Assembly: GCF_002926065.1 (NCBI RefSeq)
Contig: NZ_PREZ01000001.1
Span: forward strand, 558,001 to 622,000
DNA length: 64,000 nt
Direction of reading: 5' to 3'
Source of the DNA: Jeotgalibacillus proteolyticus
GTDB lineage: Bacteria > Bacillota > Bacilli > Bacillales > Jeotgalibacillaceae
Within the stretch, counting starts at the first letter, position 1. Each line of letters opens with the position of its first letter. The translations under genes and the position numbers were made by a program. The notes under the pieces are model-generated. The model saw only the letters and a program-made list of their open reading frames with translations. It made no database searches and had not been told where the DNA came from. Positions 1-9,296 of this stretch are shown piece by piece.

Positions 1-30
1 CTCAAGCTCTTATATTCTATACACTCTGCT

Positions 31-140
31 TCAAACCGACGCTTCCTCGGGCGGGGTGAGCTAATTTGCTTCGCTAGTGTATCTCGAGCTCCCTCTTCAT
101 CCTGCGATAGACGTCGCATTTCGCTCCGTTCTCCTCACGT
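31..140 (+). repeat. GC-rich palindromic intergenic repeat, copy A (diverged)
   Basis: This block shares its order of sub-motifs with the copies near 56.9, 61.2 and 61.5 kb. It has a GGGCGGGGTGAGCTAA-like start, a core of GAGCTAA, TTGC, a loop, GC and GTGTATCTCGAGCT, and an end reading CCGTTCTCCTCACG. The core arms no longer pair perfectly, so this is the most degraded copy. It lies beyond the appC terminator and codes for nothing visible. Confidence 0.7.
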
Positions 141-173
141 TTCTAAAATGATTTTAAGTCTCTGCTAAAATAA

Positions 174-213
174 AAAGACGCATAGCCTCATAAACCGGGC
201 CATACGTCTTTTT
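174..213 (-). terminator. Rho-independent terminator of the app operon
   Basis: The arms AAAAAGACGCATAGCC and GGCCATACGTCTTTTTT form an imperfect stem. Read on the minus strand it ends in TTTTTATTTT. It sits directly behind the appC stop codon. Confidence 0.75.
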
Positions 214-215
214 TA

Positions 216-1121
216 TTATCTTTGTGATTTCGGATTAAATGCATCCTTTAAGCCTTCTCCAATGAAATTAATGGAGAGTATTGTTATAACCAATATGATA
301 GCCGGCGGCATCCAGATCCATGGCTTATCCCGGAGTACATCTGCTTCCTGTGACGCTGAAAGCATATTCCCCCAGCTAGGAATCGATTGCGGTACACCAA
401 AACCCAGGAAACTTAAAGCTGACTCTGCTACGATCATGCTGGCGAATAAAATGGTTGCCTGTACAATAATCGTAGAAAGTACATTTGGCAGCAGATGCCT
501 GATGATGACTTTTGAGGGCTTACATCCAATAGAGATGGCAGCCAGGATATATTCATTTTCTTTCTCAGCGAGTATCTTACTCCTGACAATACGAGCTACT
601 CCTCCCCAGCTAAGGAGACTGATCACTCCGATTAATACATACAAGCCATTTACTATCCCAAAAAGAATCGTATTTAAGACGATAACAAATACAAGGAATG
701 GAAAATTTAACACAAAGTCTGTAAAGCGCATTAGTATGCTATCAACTACACCGCCATAAAATCCTGCAATTGAACCTACCACTGTTCCAAACAGAATAAC
801 GAGTGCAGTACATGAAAAACCGACAACTAATGAAATTCTTCCACCATACAGTAAGCGGGTAAATACATCCCGCCCGGATTTATCGGTACCGAGGACGTGT
901 TCTCCGCCGGGCTCTAAAGACATTAGACTAATATTGACCTTGGTAATATCCTGCGTCGTGATATATGGCGCAAGAAAAGAAAAGATAATAACCGTTAACA
1001 AGAAAAAGCTACTAATCATTGCCAGCTTATTGCGAAGAAATTTCCGTCTTGCAATCGCAAAAGGAGACATATTAATGGATTTTTCCTGGGGTTTAGCGGT
1101 TCCTGCAGTAACGTTCACCAT
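216..1121 (-). CDS. appC: Oligopeptide ABC transporter permease AppC
   Basis: This 301-aa inner-membrane permease is the OppC/DppC-type half of a peptide import channel and pairs with AppB. It has an N-terminal cytoplasmic stretch, a first membrane helix near residues 34-53, then the usual periplasm-facing loop with LGTDKSGRDVFTRLLYG. The BPD_transp_1 core of five further helices carries the EAA-type loop around ISIGCKPSKVIIRHLLPN, which contacts the ATPases. The ATG is preceded by GGAGG. It is the last gene of appD-appF-appA-appB-appC, 16 bp behind appB, and is followed by a terminator. The B. subtilis app order is the same, so App is preferred to Opp or Dpp. The substrate is inferred from the family. 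Confidence 0.9.
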   Translation of the reverse strand: MVNVTAGTAKPQEKSINMSPFAIARRKFLRNKLAMISSFFLLTVIIFSFLAPYITTQDITKVNISLMSLEPGGEHVLGTDKSGRDVFTRLLYGGRISLVVGFSCTALVILFGTVVGSIAGFYGGVVDSILMRFTDFVLNFPFLVFVIVLNTILFGIVNGLYVLIGVISLLSWGGVARIVRSKILAEKENEYILAAISIGCKPSKVIIRHLLPNVLSTIIVQATILFASMIVAESALSFLGFGVPQSIPSWGNMLSASQEADVLRDKPWIWMPPAIILVITILSINFIGEGLKDAFNPKSQR

Positions 1122-1137
1122 TTTTACTCCTCCTTCA

Positions 1138-2103
1138 TTAATCTAGACGAATTCTTGGATCAACTACACCATATAAAATGTCGGCAATTAAATTTCCAAC
1201 TAACGTTAATAGCGACAACAGCAGTGTGATCGCCATCATTGTTGGATAATCATTAGAAGTTACCGAGGTCAGGAATAACTGTCCAATTCCCGGATAAGTA
1301 AAAATCGTCTCAGTAATAATTGCCCCGCTTATGATCGTTGCTATATCAAAGCCAAGAAATGTGATTAATGGAATGATCGAGTTGCGCAAAATATGAACAT
1401 TATAAATTTTAGAGGTCGAGGTCCCTTTTGCACGGGCAGTCCGGACAAAATCCTTGCGACTGTTTTCTATAATATCATTACGCAAAAACTGCGTATAGCT
1501 TGCAGTAGCCAACGCTCCCAGTACTATAGCCGGCATAATTACATGGTGAAGACGACTCATCCAGTAATCAAACGTACCTTGTGGTATACGAATATCGACT
1601 GACCCGGCGTATGGAGTCCACCCTAAATTAAAGGAGAAAATATAAATCGCGAAAACCCCCGCGATAAAGGACGGTATGGCCAATCCAAGATAATTTATGC
1701 CCCCGATAAGATGGTCACCGATGGTGTAGGGCTTCCTACCGGCAAAAATCCCCATTGCAAAGGCTAAGATATAGGTGATAACAAGTGAGGTTACTCCAAG
1801 AAAGACTGTGTTAGGCAATCTTTCCAAAATTAAATCTGAGACTGGCATTTTATATCGTGTTGATTTTCCAAAGTCACCTTGAACAAAAGAACTGATCCAA
1901 TTGAAATATTGAACAGGAAGAGGATCGTTGTAGCCTAATTTCTCTCTCATCTCTGCAATATATTGCGGGTTAGTGTTGTTCGGATCAATTTCTCCAGAGA
2001 GAGAATCTCCTGGCATTGCTTTAGCCAGGAGAAACACTACTATGGAGATAAGGAGAAGCATTGGAATCATGCCGATTAAACGGCGAATGGTATACTTTAG
2101 CAT
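1138..2103 (-). CDS. appB: Oligopeptide ABC transporter permease AppB
   Basis: This 321-aa OppB/DppB-type permease starts with MLKYTIRRLIGMIPMLLLIS, a helix typical of the family. A long extracytoplasmic loop follows (residues about 33-95), then five more helices. The coupling loop is around RTARAKGTSTSKIYNVHILR. The C-terminus VVDPRIRLD is the classical OppB ending. It heterodimerises with AppC to form the peptide channel and lies between appA (35 bp upstream) and appC (16 bp downstream). No frame damage was seen. Confidence 0.92.
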   Translation of the reverse strand: MLKYTIRRLIGMIPMLLLISIVVFLLAKAMPGDSLSGEIDPNNTNPQYIAEMREKLGYNDPLPVQYFNWISSFVQGDFGKSTRYKMPVSDLILERLPNTVFLGVTSLVITYILAFAMGIFAGRKPYTIGDHLIGGINYLGLAIPSFIAGVFAIYIFSFNLGWTPYAGSVDIRIPQGTFDYWMSRLHHVIMPAIVLGALATASYTQFLRNDIIENSRKDFVRTARAKGTSTSKIYNVHILRNSIIPLITFLGFDIATIISGAIITETIFTYPGIGQLFLTSVTSNDYPTMMAITLLLSLLTLVGNLIADILYGVVDPRIRLD

Positions 2104-2138
2104 GTTAATTCTCCTTATCTAACATTACTGCAAATTAA

Positions 2139-3860
2139 TTAGTCTGTTACAGACCACTCATGAGGGCTGTTAGGACCTGATACGTCATAAGTTACATTTT
2201 GAACGCGATCACTATGTGCAACAATTTCTTCTAATTCACTAATGAAGATCATAGGAACATCTTCAGAGATCAGCTTCTGCCATTCTGCGTAAATGTCTGC
2301 ACGTGCCTGCTCGTCATCGCCTACAATTTCTAAGTTAAGAGCATCAGCAAGCAATTTGTCAGACTCTTCATTTTTGTAACGTGGGTAGTTCCAGATTTTA
2401 TCTGATCCCCATAGTCCAGTTGGATCCGGGTCAGATCCTGTACTCCATCCACCAAAGAATGTTTCAATAGCCGGGTCATCTTTTTCAACCATATCGTAGT
2501 AAAGGTTAACTTCTGTCATTTCAACTTCTGCTTGAATTCCAACTTCCTGCCAATATTGAACAATCGCTTGTGCACGAGTTTCAAATGTCGGGTTAGTTGT
2601 TTGGTAATGAGAGAATTTAACAACAAATTCTTCTCCGTTTGGATCTTCAACAAATCCGTCATCATTTGTATCCTCATATCCAGCTTCTGCAAGAAGTTCT
2701 CTTGCTTTCTCCGGATCATACTCATAAGCTGTTAGCTCAGAAGAATCTGCGGCAATCCAGTGGTTTGATGGAACCGGTCCATCAACTGGAGTACCGTAAC
2801 CGAAGAAGAATGCATCGATCCACTCCTGACGGTTGATTGCGTGAGCCATTGCTCTACGAAGGTTTACATCAGCATATTTTTCTTTATCTTCTGTAATTTC
2901 ATTTGTTTCAGCATTGAATGTTCCAAGTTTAAAGCCAATGTAGTAATAAGAGAGACCTGGATATGTAATAACTTCTACATTATCCAATGCTTCTACTTCT
3001 TCGCCGTTAACTGGAGCAAGAGAAATCATATCAATATCACCTTGGCCTAATGCGCCAACTACAGTTGAACTGTCAAGAACCTGAACGACGATGCTATCAA
3101 GATTCGGCTCGCCTCTCCAGTAATCTTCAAACTTAACAAGCTGCATTGACTCACCAGGGACAATGCTTTCAACTTTGAAAGGTCCAAGTCCGATTGGGTT
3201 TTGACGAACCTGTGGAGAAGCTGACATTTCAGCTACAGGAATATCTTCAAACTGAGCACGTGACAAAGGATAAGACCATAGGTTTACTAGGTTGTTAACA
3301 CGAGCTTCGTCAAATGTAATTTCAATTGTATACTCATCAATTACATTTAGACCTGAAATGCTGTCTGCTTCACCAGCACGGTATGCAGGAGCACCTTCAA
3401 TAGTTTCTACATTTGTATACCGTGAACCATCGTAGTCAGGGTCTGAAAGTGTCTCGATAGCAAATACCCAGTCTTCAACAGTCAGTTCAACGCCATCCTG
3501 CCACATTACACCCTGTTCGAATGTAAATGTGAAGACTTTATTATCTTCAGTTTCCCAAGAAGCGATCCCTGGCTCAGGCTGAAGGTTTTCATCATAAGTA
3601 ATTAGAGACTCATCAGTTAAGGTAAGAATCTCAGCGTCAGTCGCAATACCATAAAAGTTTGGATTAAAAATGCCCTCAGGAGCAGTTTCAAATCCGTAGG
3701 TCAGAGTACCGCCGGAAGTAGCTTCCCCTTCTTCTCCTTCAGGTGCTTCATTTTCATTGTTGTTGTCATTTTCTGATGCGCTATCTCCACTACATGCTGC
3801 AAGGAATGCAGACAATGCCAGCATTATAGCCAGCAGTAATCCTAACGGCTTCTTTTTCAT
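2139..3860 (-). CDS. appA: Oligopeptide-binding lipoprotein AppA
   Basis: This 573-aa extracellular substrate-binding protein captures peptides for AppBC. Residues 1-23 are a lipoprotein signal peptide with lipobox LAAC, followed by a flexible acidic linker rich in N, E, G and S. The rest is an SBP_bac_5 domain with the expected Tyr-rich and Trp-rich pocket segments and an AMAHAINRQEW segment near residue 340. The protein is strongly acidic, a trait also shared by the maltodextrin-binding lipoprotein of this window and possibly reflecting a saline habitat. It lies 25 bp after appF in the operon. Peptide length preference cannot be told from sequence. Confidence 0.92.
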   Translation of the reverse strand: MKKKPLGLLLAIMLALSAFLAACSGDSASENDNNNENEAPEGEEGEATSGGTLTYGFETAPEGIFNPNFYGIATDAEILTLTDESLITYDENLQPEPGIASWETEDNKVFTFTFEQGVMWQDGVELTVEDWVFAIETLSDPDYDGSRYTNVETIEGAPAYRAGEADSISGLNVIDEYTIEITFDEARVNNLVNLWSYPLSRAQFEDIPVAEMSASPQVRQNPIGLGPFKVESIVPGESMQLVKFEDYWRGEPNLDSIVVQVLDSSTVVGALGQGDIDMISLAPVNGEEVEALDNVEVITYPGLSYYYIGFKLGTFNAETNEITEDKEKYADVNLRRAMAHAINRQEWIDAFFFGYGTPVDGPVPSNHWIAADSSELTAYEYDPEKARELLAEAGYEDTNDDGFVEDPNGEEFVVKFSHYQTTNPTFETRAQAIVQYWQEVGIQAEVEMTEVNLYYDMVEKDDPAIETFFGGWSTGSDPDPTGLWGSDKIWNYPRYKNEESDKLLADALNLEIVGDDEQARADIYAEWQKLISEDVPMIFISELEEIVAHSDRVQNVTYDVSGPNSPHEWSVTD

Positions 3861-3885
3861 TCTGTTCCCCCCAATAAGTTGTTTG

Positions 3886-4899
3886 TTAATAAAGAATACA
3901 TGCTACGTGATGACCAGGTTTCACCTCCTTTAATATAGGCTTAACCTTCGAGCATTCTTCCTTCGCCATAGGGCAGCGCGTATGGAACGGACAGCCGCTT
4001 GGCGGATTTTGCGGACTTGGAACATCTCCCTGAAGAATGATACGTTTTTTTCTTTTCTTAGGGTTTGGTTCCGGTATGGCTGAGATCAAAGCCTGCGTAT
4101 ACGGATGAAGCGGCTCAGCATACAGACTGTCATTGGTCGCAATTTCGACCAGATTGCCAAGGTACATAACACCGATTCGGTCACTCATATGTTTAACCAC
4201 ACTCAAGTCATGTGCGATAAACAAATATGTTAGCTTAAATTCATCCTGAAGCTCTTTTAATAGATTTAACACCTGTGACTGAACTGACACATCAAGCGCT
4301 GATACGGGCTCATCCGCGATGATCAGCTTTGGCTTTAGCGCAAGTGCACGGGCAATCCCGATACGCTGACGCTGACCGCCTGAAAATTCATGACCGTATT
4401 TGTGATAAGCTTCCGGCGGAAGTCCAACCCTTGATAAAAGGTCCATGACTTCATCCTTAATGTCTTTCTTACTCATAGATTTATAATTTTTAAGCGGCTC
4501 AGAGATGATTTCCCCTACACTTTGGGTAGGGTTTAATGAGGCATACGGATCCTGAAATACCATTTGAAAATCCTGTCTTGCTTTGCGAAGGCGTGTACCG
4601 CTGATCGTTGTAATATCTTTTCCTTCAAAGATAATTTTGCCTTCAGTCGGCTTTAACAGGCGCAGAATGGTTCTGCCGGTCGTTGATTTCCCACATCCTG
4701 ATTCTCCAACGAGTCCAAGCGTTTCTCCTTTATTAATTGTAAAGGAGATATCATCAACCGCCTTTACATTGCCGACTGTGCGCTTTAAAAAACCGCCTTT
4801 TACAGGATAATAGGTTTTAAGATTTTGAATATCCAATAATACTTCTTTATCTGTTTTGGGTTTAGTAGAAATTCCTTTTTCTGCTTCGATTTTATTCAT
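3886..4899 (-). CDS. appF: Oligopeptide ABC transporter ATPase AppF
   Basis: This 337-aa cytoplasmic ATPase powers peptide import together with AppD. It has Walker A GESGCGKSTTG (residues about 64-74), signature FSGGQRQRIGIARAL and Walker B LIIADEPVSALD followed by the H-loop AHDLSVV. The C-terminal oligopeptide-transporter extension has the Cys-containing GCPFHTRCPMAKEEC. Its ATG overlaps the appD stop as TAATG, which suggests translational coupling. PVKGGFLKRTVGNVKAVDDISF at the N-terminus is typical of the F-type (DppF/OppF) rather than D-type subunit. Confidence 0.92.
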   Translation of the reverse strand: MNKIEAEKGISTKPKTDKEVLLDIQNLKTYYPVKGGFLKRTVGNVKAVDDISFTINKGETLGLVGESGCGKSTTGRTILRLLKPTEGKIIFEGKDITTISGTRLRKARQDFQMVFQDPYASLNPTQSVGEIISEPLKNYKSMSKKDIKDEVMDLLSRVGLPPEAYHKYGHEFSGGQRQRIGIARALALKPKLIIADEPVSALDVSVQSQVLNLLKELQDEFKLTYLFIAHDLSVVKHMSDRIGVMYLGNLVEIATNDSLYAEPLHPYTQALISAIPEPNPKKRKKRIILQGDVPSPQNPPSGCPFHTRCPMAKEECSKVKPILKEVKPGHHVACILY

Positions 4900-5936
4900 T
4901 ATTCAACTACCCTTTCCAAAGGCTTCTTGATGGTATTTGAGTTTTCATAAAGCAGGCACGCTACTTCGTGGTTTGGATCATCTTCGAATAATTGTGGAGT
5001 GATCGTTACACATTCAGGCATTGCCTTTGGGCAGCGATTTGCAAAACGGCAGCCAACCTGCGGCATATTCTGAATAGAAGGAACGAGTCCTTCAATAGTT
5101 GCAAGCTTTTCTTTTCTTTCATCCATCGTAGGGATTGCTCCCATTAAAAGCTGAGTGTAAGGGTGCTTAGGGTCTTCAAACAATACTTCAACGTCAGCAC
5201 GTTCCACTATTTTCCCGGCATACATAACAATGACCTCGTCACAAATTTCTGAGACGACGCCTAAATCATGCGTAATCATAATGATGGACATATCATTTAC
5301 TTCCTGGATATCTTTTAACAGCTCTAAAATCTGTGCCTGGACTGTAACATCCAAAGCCGTGGTAGGTTCATCTGCAATTAAAAGCTTAGGCTGGCAGGCA
5401 ATGGCCATGGAGATCATGACCCTCTGTCTCATTCCGCCGGAAAGCTGGTGGGGATATTCGTCTACAATTTTTTCCGGGCGTGGGATTCCTACGCTCTTTA
5501 ATAGAGCAACACTTTTTAAACGCGCTTCTTTTTTACTTATATTTTCATGGTTCAGCAAGACTTCCTCTAACTGATAACCTATAGTGAATACCGGATTAAG
5601 AGCTGTCATCGGCTCCTGGAAAATCATTGAAATTTCTTTTCCGCGAATCTTGTTCATTTCACGTTCAGAGAGTTTTTCAATATTTCTTCCTTCAAACTTA
5701 ATTTCTCCGCCTCTTATTTTTCCAATTCCCTGAGGTAGAAGCTGCATTACGGACAGGGACATTACACTTTTCCCACAGCCAGACTCTCCGACTATTCCGA
5801 CAATTTTTCGGCGATCGACATTAAAGGATACTTTCTCCACAGCGTTATAGTAATTTTTACCAATTTTAAACCCTGTTTGAAGCTCTTTAATCTCAAGTAG
5901 CGGTGTCTCACTTTGTCCTGTATTTGATCTAGCCAT
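4899..5936 (-). CDS. appD: Oligopeptide ABC transporter ATPase AppD
   Basis: This 345-aa ATPase is the D-type partner of AppF. It has Walker A GESGCGKSVMS, a Q-loop MIFQEPMTALNP, signature LSGGMRQRVMI, Walker B LLIADEPTTALD and the switch MITHDLGVV. The C-terminal oligo_HPY region has the Cys motif CRFANRCPKAMPEC. GAGGTG lies 5 nt before the ATG. It is the first gene of the app operon, preceded by a 336-bp AT-rich region holding a promoter and a possible CodY box. Confidence 0.92.
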   Translation of the reverse strand: MARSNTGQSETPLLEIKELQTGFKIGKNYYNAVEKVSFNVDRRKIVGIVGESGCGKSVMSLSVMQLLPQGIGKIRGGEIKFEGRNIEKLSEREMNKIRGKEISMIFQEPMTALNPVFTIGYQLEEVLLNHENISKKEARLKSVALLKSVGIPRPEKIVDEYPHQLSGGMRQRVMISMAIACQPKLLIADEPTTALDVTVQAQILELLKDIQEVNDMSIIMITHDLGVVSEICDEVIVMYAGKIVERADVEVLFEDPKHPYTQLLMGAIPTMDERKEKLATIEGLVPSIQNMPQVGCRFANRCPKAMPECVTITPQLFEDDPNHEVACLLYENSNTIKKPLERVVE

Positions 5937-5989
5937 TTAAACACCTCTAATATTTCTTATTTTCAATCAATTTATATTATTTGTATAAA

Positions 5990-6018
5990 ATACTATTACA
6001 ATGAGATTACAATTTCAA
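5990..6018 (-). promoter_or_regulatory. Putative sigma-A promoter of appDFABC
   Basis: On the minus strand, TTGAAA (6018-6013) and TAGTAT (5995-5990) are 17 nt apart, about 55 nt before the appD ATG. Several other AT-rich hexamers lie nearby, so the exact start is uncertain. Confidence 0.45.
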
Positions 6019-6052
6019 CTTATTTTTGCTAAATTATTTATTTTATATTTTA

Positions 6053-6067
6053 AGTTTTTTGAAAATT
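6053..6067 (-). promoter_or_regulatory. Possible CodY box upstream of app
   Basis: The minus-strand sequence AATTTTCAAAAAACT matches 13 of 15 positions of the CodY consensus AATTTTCWGAAAATT. It lies about 35 bp upstream of the proposed -35. The app operon of B. subtilis is known as a CodY-linked nutrient operon. The surrounding AT-richness makes a chance match possible. Confidence 0.35.
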
Positions 6068-6223
6068 TGTTGATATGGCTGGCTTTTCAGGATGAATAGC
6101 TATTTAAAAAAATAATTTCACAGATTAATATTTTGTATTTATTAAGAATTTTTTACGTATTTTAGACATATAAGAATAATATTGTATTATATTGCAATAT
6201 AACGTATGAATATACATTCATCA

Positions 6224-6255
6224 CAAAAAAAGAGACGCACTTTATGTGCATCTCT
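6224..6255 (-). terminator. Terminator of fabHF
   Basis: The stem AGAGACGCAC / GTGCATCTCT has a 5-nt loop and is followed on the minus strand by seven T residues, 18 bp behind the fabF stop. It separates the fab and app operons. Confidence 0.85.
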
Positions 6256-6272
6256 CCTTAATGCCTTCTATT

Positions 6273-7514
6273 TTACTGATCCCATTTTCTGAAAACAATT
6301 GTTGCATTATGGCCACCGAAGCCTAATGAGTTGCTCATCGCTACTGCAATATCAGCTTTTTTTGCTTCATGCGGGACATAATCCAGATCGCATTCAGGGT
6401 CGGGGTTATCAAGGTTTATCGTAGGCGGAAGAACCTGATCCTTAAGTGCAAGGACAGTAAAGATGGCCTCGACTCCACCGGCAGCTCCAAGTAAATGGCC
6501 TGTCATTGATTTCGTTGAACTGACGGCTAATTGGTAAGCATGGCTTTCAAAAACTTCTTTTATCGCCATTGTTTCATATTTGTCGTTATAAGGTGTACTT
6601 GTACCATGTGCATTTATATACCCTACTTCTTGAGGGCTAATGCCTGCATCCTCAAGGGATTGTCTCATAGCACGCACACCGCCTTCCCCGCCCGGAGAAG
6701 GGGCAGTAATGTGGTAGGCATCTCCTGTGGAGCCATAGCCTACGATTTCTGCATAAATAGGTGCGTTTCTAGCGATTGCATGCTCCAGCTCCTCGAGTAC
6801 GAGGATTCCTGCACCTTCCCCCATAACAAAACCGTCACGGTCTTTATCAAATGGACGGCTTGCTTTTGTAACGTCCTGATTTAACGTTAATGCAGTATTA
6901 GCTATGAAGCCTGCCATTGCCATCTGAGAGATGGGTGCTTCTGAACCGCCAGTGATCATTGCATCTGCGTCCCCGCGCTGGATAACCTTAAATGCATCTC
7001 CGATTGAATTCGTTCCGCTGGCACAGGCTGTTACTGTACAGGAATTCATTCCTTTTGCTCCTAAAGCGATTGACACCTGGCCTGCTGCCATATCAGGAAT
7101 CATCATAGGCACAAAGAACGGACTGACTCTGCGATAGCCCCGATTTAAGAAAGTTTCAAATTGCTTTTCAAAGGTTTCCATGCCGCCAATACCGGAGCCG
7201 ATCCATACACCAATGCGATCCGCATTAGACTCGTTAATGTCTAATTGGGCGTCTTTAACAGCCATTTTGGAAGAAACTACCGCATACTGAGTAAAACGGT
7301 CCATTTTTCTGGCTTCCTTCTTTTCCATATGATCCTCGATAGTAAAACCCTTCAATTCTCCTACTGCCGTTGCAGGAAAATCATCCTTGTTCAGTCTGGT
7401 TAGTTCACCGATTCCGGATTTCCCATTAATAATGCTGTTCCAGGAAGATTCGACATCATTCCCTACTGGAGAAACCATTCCTAATCCAGTGACTACTACA
7501 CGACGTTTAGACAT
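6273..7514 (-). CDS. fabF: 3-oxoacyl-[acyl-carrier-protein] synthase II FabF
   Basis: This 413-aa condensing enzyme elongates acyl-ACP with malonyl-ACP in type II fatty acid synthesis. The Cys-His-His triad is visible: nucleophile Cys164 in [10 protein letters not shown], His in [12 protein letters not shown], and His in [15 protein letters not shown]. The thiolase fold ends with the usual [14 protein letters not shown]. The ATG at 7514 ([10 protein letters not shown]) is chosen over an upstream in-frame TTG because the GAGGAG site lies 12 nt before it and would abut the TTG. It lies 59 bp after fabH and should share its FapR-controlled transcript. Confidence 0.95.
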   Translation of the reverse strand: MSKRRVVVTGLGMVSPVGNDVESSWNSIINGKSGIGELTRLNKDDFPATAVGELKGFTIEDHMEKKEARKMDRFTQYAVVSSKMAVKDAQLDINESNADRIGVWIGSGIGGMETFEKQFETFLNRGYRRVSPFFVPMMIPDMAAGQVSIALGAKGMNSCTVTACASGTNSIGDAFKVIQRGDADAMITGGSEAPISQMAMAGFIANTALTLNQDVTKASRPFDKDRDGFVMGEGAGILVLEELEHAIARNAPIYAEIVGYGSTGDAYHITAPSPGGEGGVRAMRQSLEDAGISPQEVGYINAHGTSTPYNDKYETMAIKEVFESHAYQLAVSSTKSMTGHLLGAAGGVEAIFTVLALKDQVLPPTINLDNPDPECDLDYVPHEAKKADIAVAMSNSLGFGGHNATIVFRKWDQ

Positions 7515-7573
7515 CTTAATCGTCAACTCCTCATTATCTTTTAATGTATTAGAAAGTACCTTCTATGAGTGTA

Positions 7574-8509
7574 TTATTTTCCCCAGCGAAGTGCAATTGC
7601 TCCCCAAGTTAGTCCGCCGCCAAATCCGACCATCACTAAAAGATCGTCATCTTTTACCTTTCCATTTTCAATGTCTTCAACCAATGAAATTGGAATGGAG
7701 GCTGCAGATGTATTGCCGTATTTATTTACAGTTTTCGACATTTTTTCTACTGGAAGCTCTAAGCGCTGTCTTGCCGCTTCCATGATTCTGATATTGGCCT
7801 GATGAGGAATTAAGTAATCGACATCTTCTTTTGTTAAGCCTGCTTTTTCAAGGACTTTTATGCTGGATTCACCCATTTGTCTTACAGCAAATTTAAATAC
7901 CTCCCGGCCATTCATGACAAGACCATCCGGCCCCTGGTATAAATGCTCTCCACCTGTGCCATCTGAACCAAGATCATAGGAAAGAATTCCTCTGTCGCCG
8001 CTGACAGGACCTAATACCATGGCCCCTGCACCATCACCGAACAGGACAGCAGTATTGCGGTCATTCCAGTTCGTAATTTTGCTCAGCTTTTCAACCCCAA
8101 CGACAAGGACATGCTTATAGCCGCCATTTTCTATAAATTGCTGGGCAGTAATCATCCCATACATAAACCCTGCACAAGCAGCGGAAATGTCCATGGCTGC
8201 TGCTTTCGTAGCGCCTAGTTTTTCCTGAAGCATGCAGGAAACGGATGGAAAAGGCTGATCCGGCGTAACTGTCGCAACCAGAATCAAATCAATTTCACCA
8301 GCGTCTACGCCTGCATTTCTTAATGCTTCCGCTGCAGCACCATAAGCCATATCAGAAGTATCCACATCATCATCTGCAAAACGTCTTTCTTCTATTCCAG
8401 TCCGTGTGCGAATCCATTCATCAGAAGTATCCATCTTTTTTTCAAGATCCACGTTGGTAACCACATTAGCAGGGATATATCTCCCTATTCCCCATGCTCC
8501 AGCACGCAT
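7574..8509 (-). CDS. fabH: 3-oxoacyl-[acyl-carrier-protein] synthase III FabH
   Basis: This 311-aa enzyme starts fatty acid synthesis by condensing an acyl-CoA primer (branched-chain in most bacilli) with malonyl-ACP. Active-site residues are Cys112 in [10 protein letters not shown], His in [12 protein letters not shown] and Asn in [11 protein letters not shown]. An AAGGAA site lies upstream of the ATG. The order comZ-fabH-fabF-app matches comZ-yjzB-fabHA-fabF in B. subtilis. The promoter carries a FapR-like operator. Only one FabH is encoded in this window. Confidence 0.95.
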   Translation of the reverse strand: MRAGAWGIGRYIPANVVTNVDLEKKMDTSDEWIRTRTGIEERRFADDDVDTSDMAYGAAAEALRNAGVDAGEIDLILVATVTPDQPFPSVSCMLQEKLGATKAAAMDISAACAGFMYGMITAQQFIENGGYKHVLVVGVEKLSKITNWNDRNTAVLFGDGAGAMVLGPVSGDRGILSYDLGSDGTGGEHLYQGPDGLVMNGREVFKFAVRQMGESSIKVLEKAGLTKEDVDYLIPHQANIRIMEAARQRLELPVEKMSKTVNKYGNTSAASIPISLVEDIENGKVKDDDLLVMVGFGGGLTWGAIALRWGK

Positions 8510-8567
8510 TAAAATTCCTTCTTTCTATTAGTTTAGCTTATTTAAAAACATACATATTAGCTATTAT

Positions 8568-8592
8568 TATGACTTGGTACTAATATTATATC
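8568..8592 (-). promoter_or_regulatory. FapR-type operator and -10 box of fabHF
   Basis: The minus strand reads TATAAT (8592-8587) and then ATTAGTACCAAGTCATAAT (8586-8568). The latter differs at two positions from the FapR operator consensus as I recall it, ATTAGTACCTAGTCTTAAT. FapR binding here would cover the transcription start and repress until malonyl-CoA accumulates. The -35 is less clear (TTGAAA, 15-nt spacing). Confidence 0.7.
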
Positions 8593-8646
8593 AATACAAA
8601 TAATATTTCAAGAATTATACGATTAGAACGCCATTTTCCATACAAA

Positions 8647-8672
8647 AGCCTGCAGCATAATATGCTGCAGGC
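8647..8672 (-). terminator. Hairpin terminator behind comZ
   Basis: The perfect inverted repeat GCCTGCAGCATA / TATGCTGCAGGC lies 16 bp beyond the comZ stop and is followed on the minus strand by TTTTG. The T-run is short, so read-through into fabHF is possible. Confidence 0.6.
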
Positions 8673-8687
8673 CTGTCAGTTAATTAT

Positions 8688-8876
8688 TCAGTTATTTTCT
8701 CCTGCTTCTTTTTTTCCAAGCTCATAGGCATCATTCATCGCTTTTGCAAACAATCCCATAAACGGCTGCAAGGATTCGATTGAAACTTCGATTCCAGCCT
8801 GCTCCATTCTTTCCTTTGCTTCCGGCAGGTACTTCATGGCAATTTGCATGAATTCCATTGTTTTATCAGTTGCCAT
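8688..8876 (-). CDS. comZ: ComZ, late-competence-gene inhibitor
   Basis: This 62-aa cytoplasmic protein matches my recollection of B. subtilis ComZ (63 aa) in length and in its core FMQIAMKYLPEAKERMEQAG followed by IESLQPFMGLFAKAMNDAYELG. In B. subtilis ComZ acts with Med and dampens comG expression. GGAG lies 9 nt before the ATG. The location upstream of fabH also matches B. subtilis. No med homologue is visible beside it. Together with comK at 51 kb this indicates a competence circuit. Confidence 0.85.
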   Translation of the reverse strand: MATDKTMEFMQIAMKYLPEAKERMEQAGIEVSIESLQPFMGLFAKAMNDAYELGKKEAGENN

Positions 8877-9075
8877 TTTATTTCACTCCTTCATCATCAA
8901 TCTGAAGATTTTTTCACTGCCTTTTTAGTTTATCTTAATTTTATCGAACTTTCCATCTTTAGACGGCCCCTGAGGAATTATTGAGTTCTTTATTTATTTT
9001 ACAAAAAACTGTGGTAAAATTGTAAAAGAGCTTAGATGAATGAAAGCGATCTATTTTTGAAATGAGGTGACAGTA

Positions 9076-9258
9076 ATGTCATACATTTGGGCATTTATTT
9101 GGGCGTTCCTATTGATTCATATGACAACGTACGTAGTTAGTTCTATGAATGGTGTAGCTTATGAGTTTGGCACTGCTACGATTATAGCTGTGGCAACAAC
9201 TATAGCGCTTTATATTATAGGAGCTGTAATTCCAAAACCGCATGTGGAACAGCATTAA
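9076..9258 (+). CDS. yjzD: YjzD-like small membrane protein (DUF2929)
   Basis: This 60-aa protein has two predicted membrane helices (residues about 3-20 and 31-50) separated by a short segment SSMNGVAYEFGT. MSYIWAFIWAFLLIHMTTYV resembles DUF2929/YjzD proteins, which occur near comZ/fab in bacilli. GAGGTGA at 9064-9070 sits 5 nt before the ATG, so the in-frame GTG at 9067 is inside the ribosome site and rejected. It is monocistronic, with its own terminator shared with the convergent clpB. Function is unknown. Confidence 0.7.
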   Translation: MSYIWAFIWAFLLIHMTTYVVSSMNGVAYEFGTATIIAVATTIALYIIGAVIPKPHVEQH

Positions 9259-9296
9259 AAAATCCTGATCCCCTAAAAAGGGATCAGGATTTTTTA
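9257..9296. terminator. Bidirectional terminator between yjzD and clpB
   Basis: ATCCTGATCCC / GGGATCAGGAT with loop CTAAAAA is flanked by A-run and T-run, so it serves both convergent genes. It overlaps the clpB stop codon. Confidence 0.9.

Noticed and set aside
262-759. Long plus-strand frame opposite appC
   Set aside because: It lies fully inside a clear transporter gene on the other strand, lacks a ribosome site and shows no domain.
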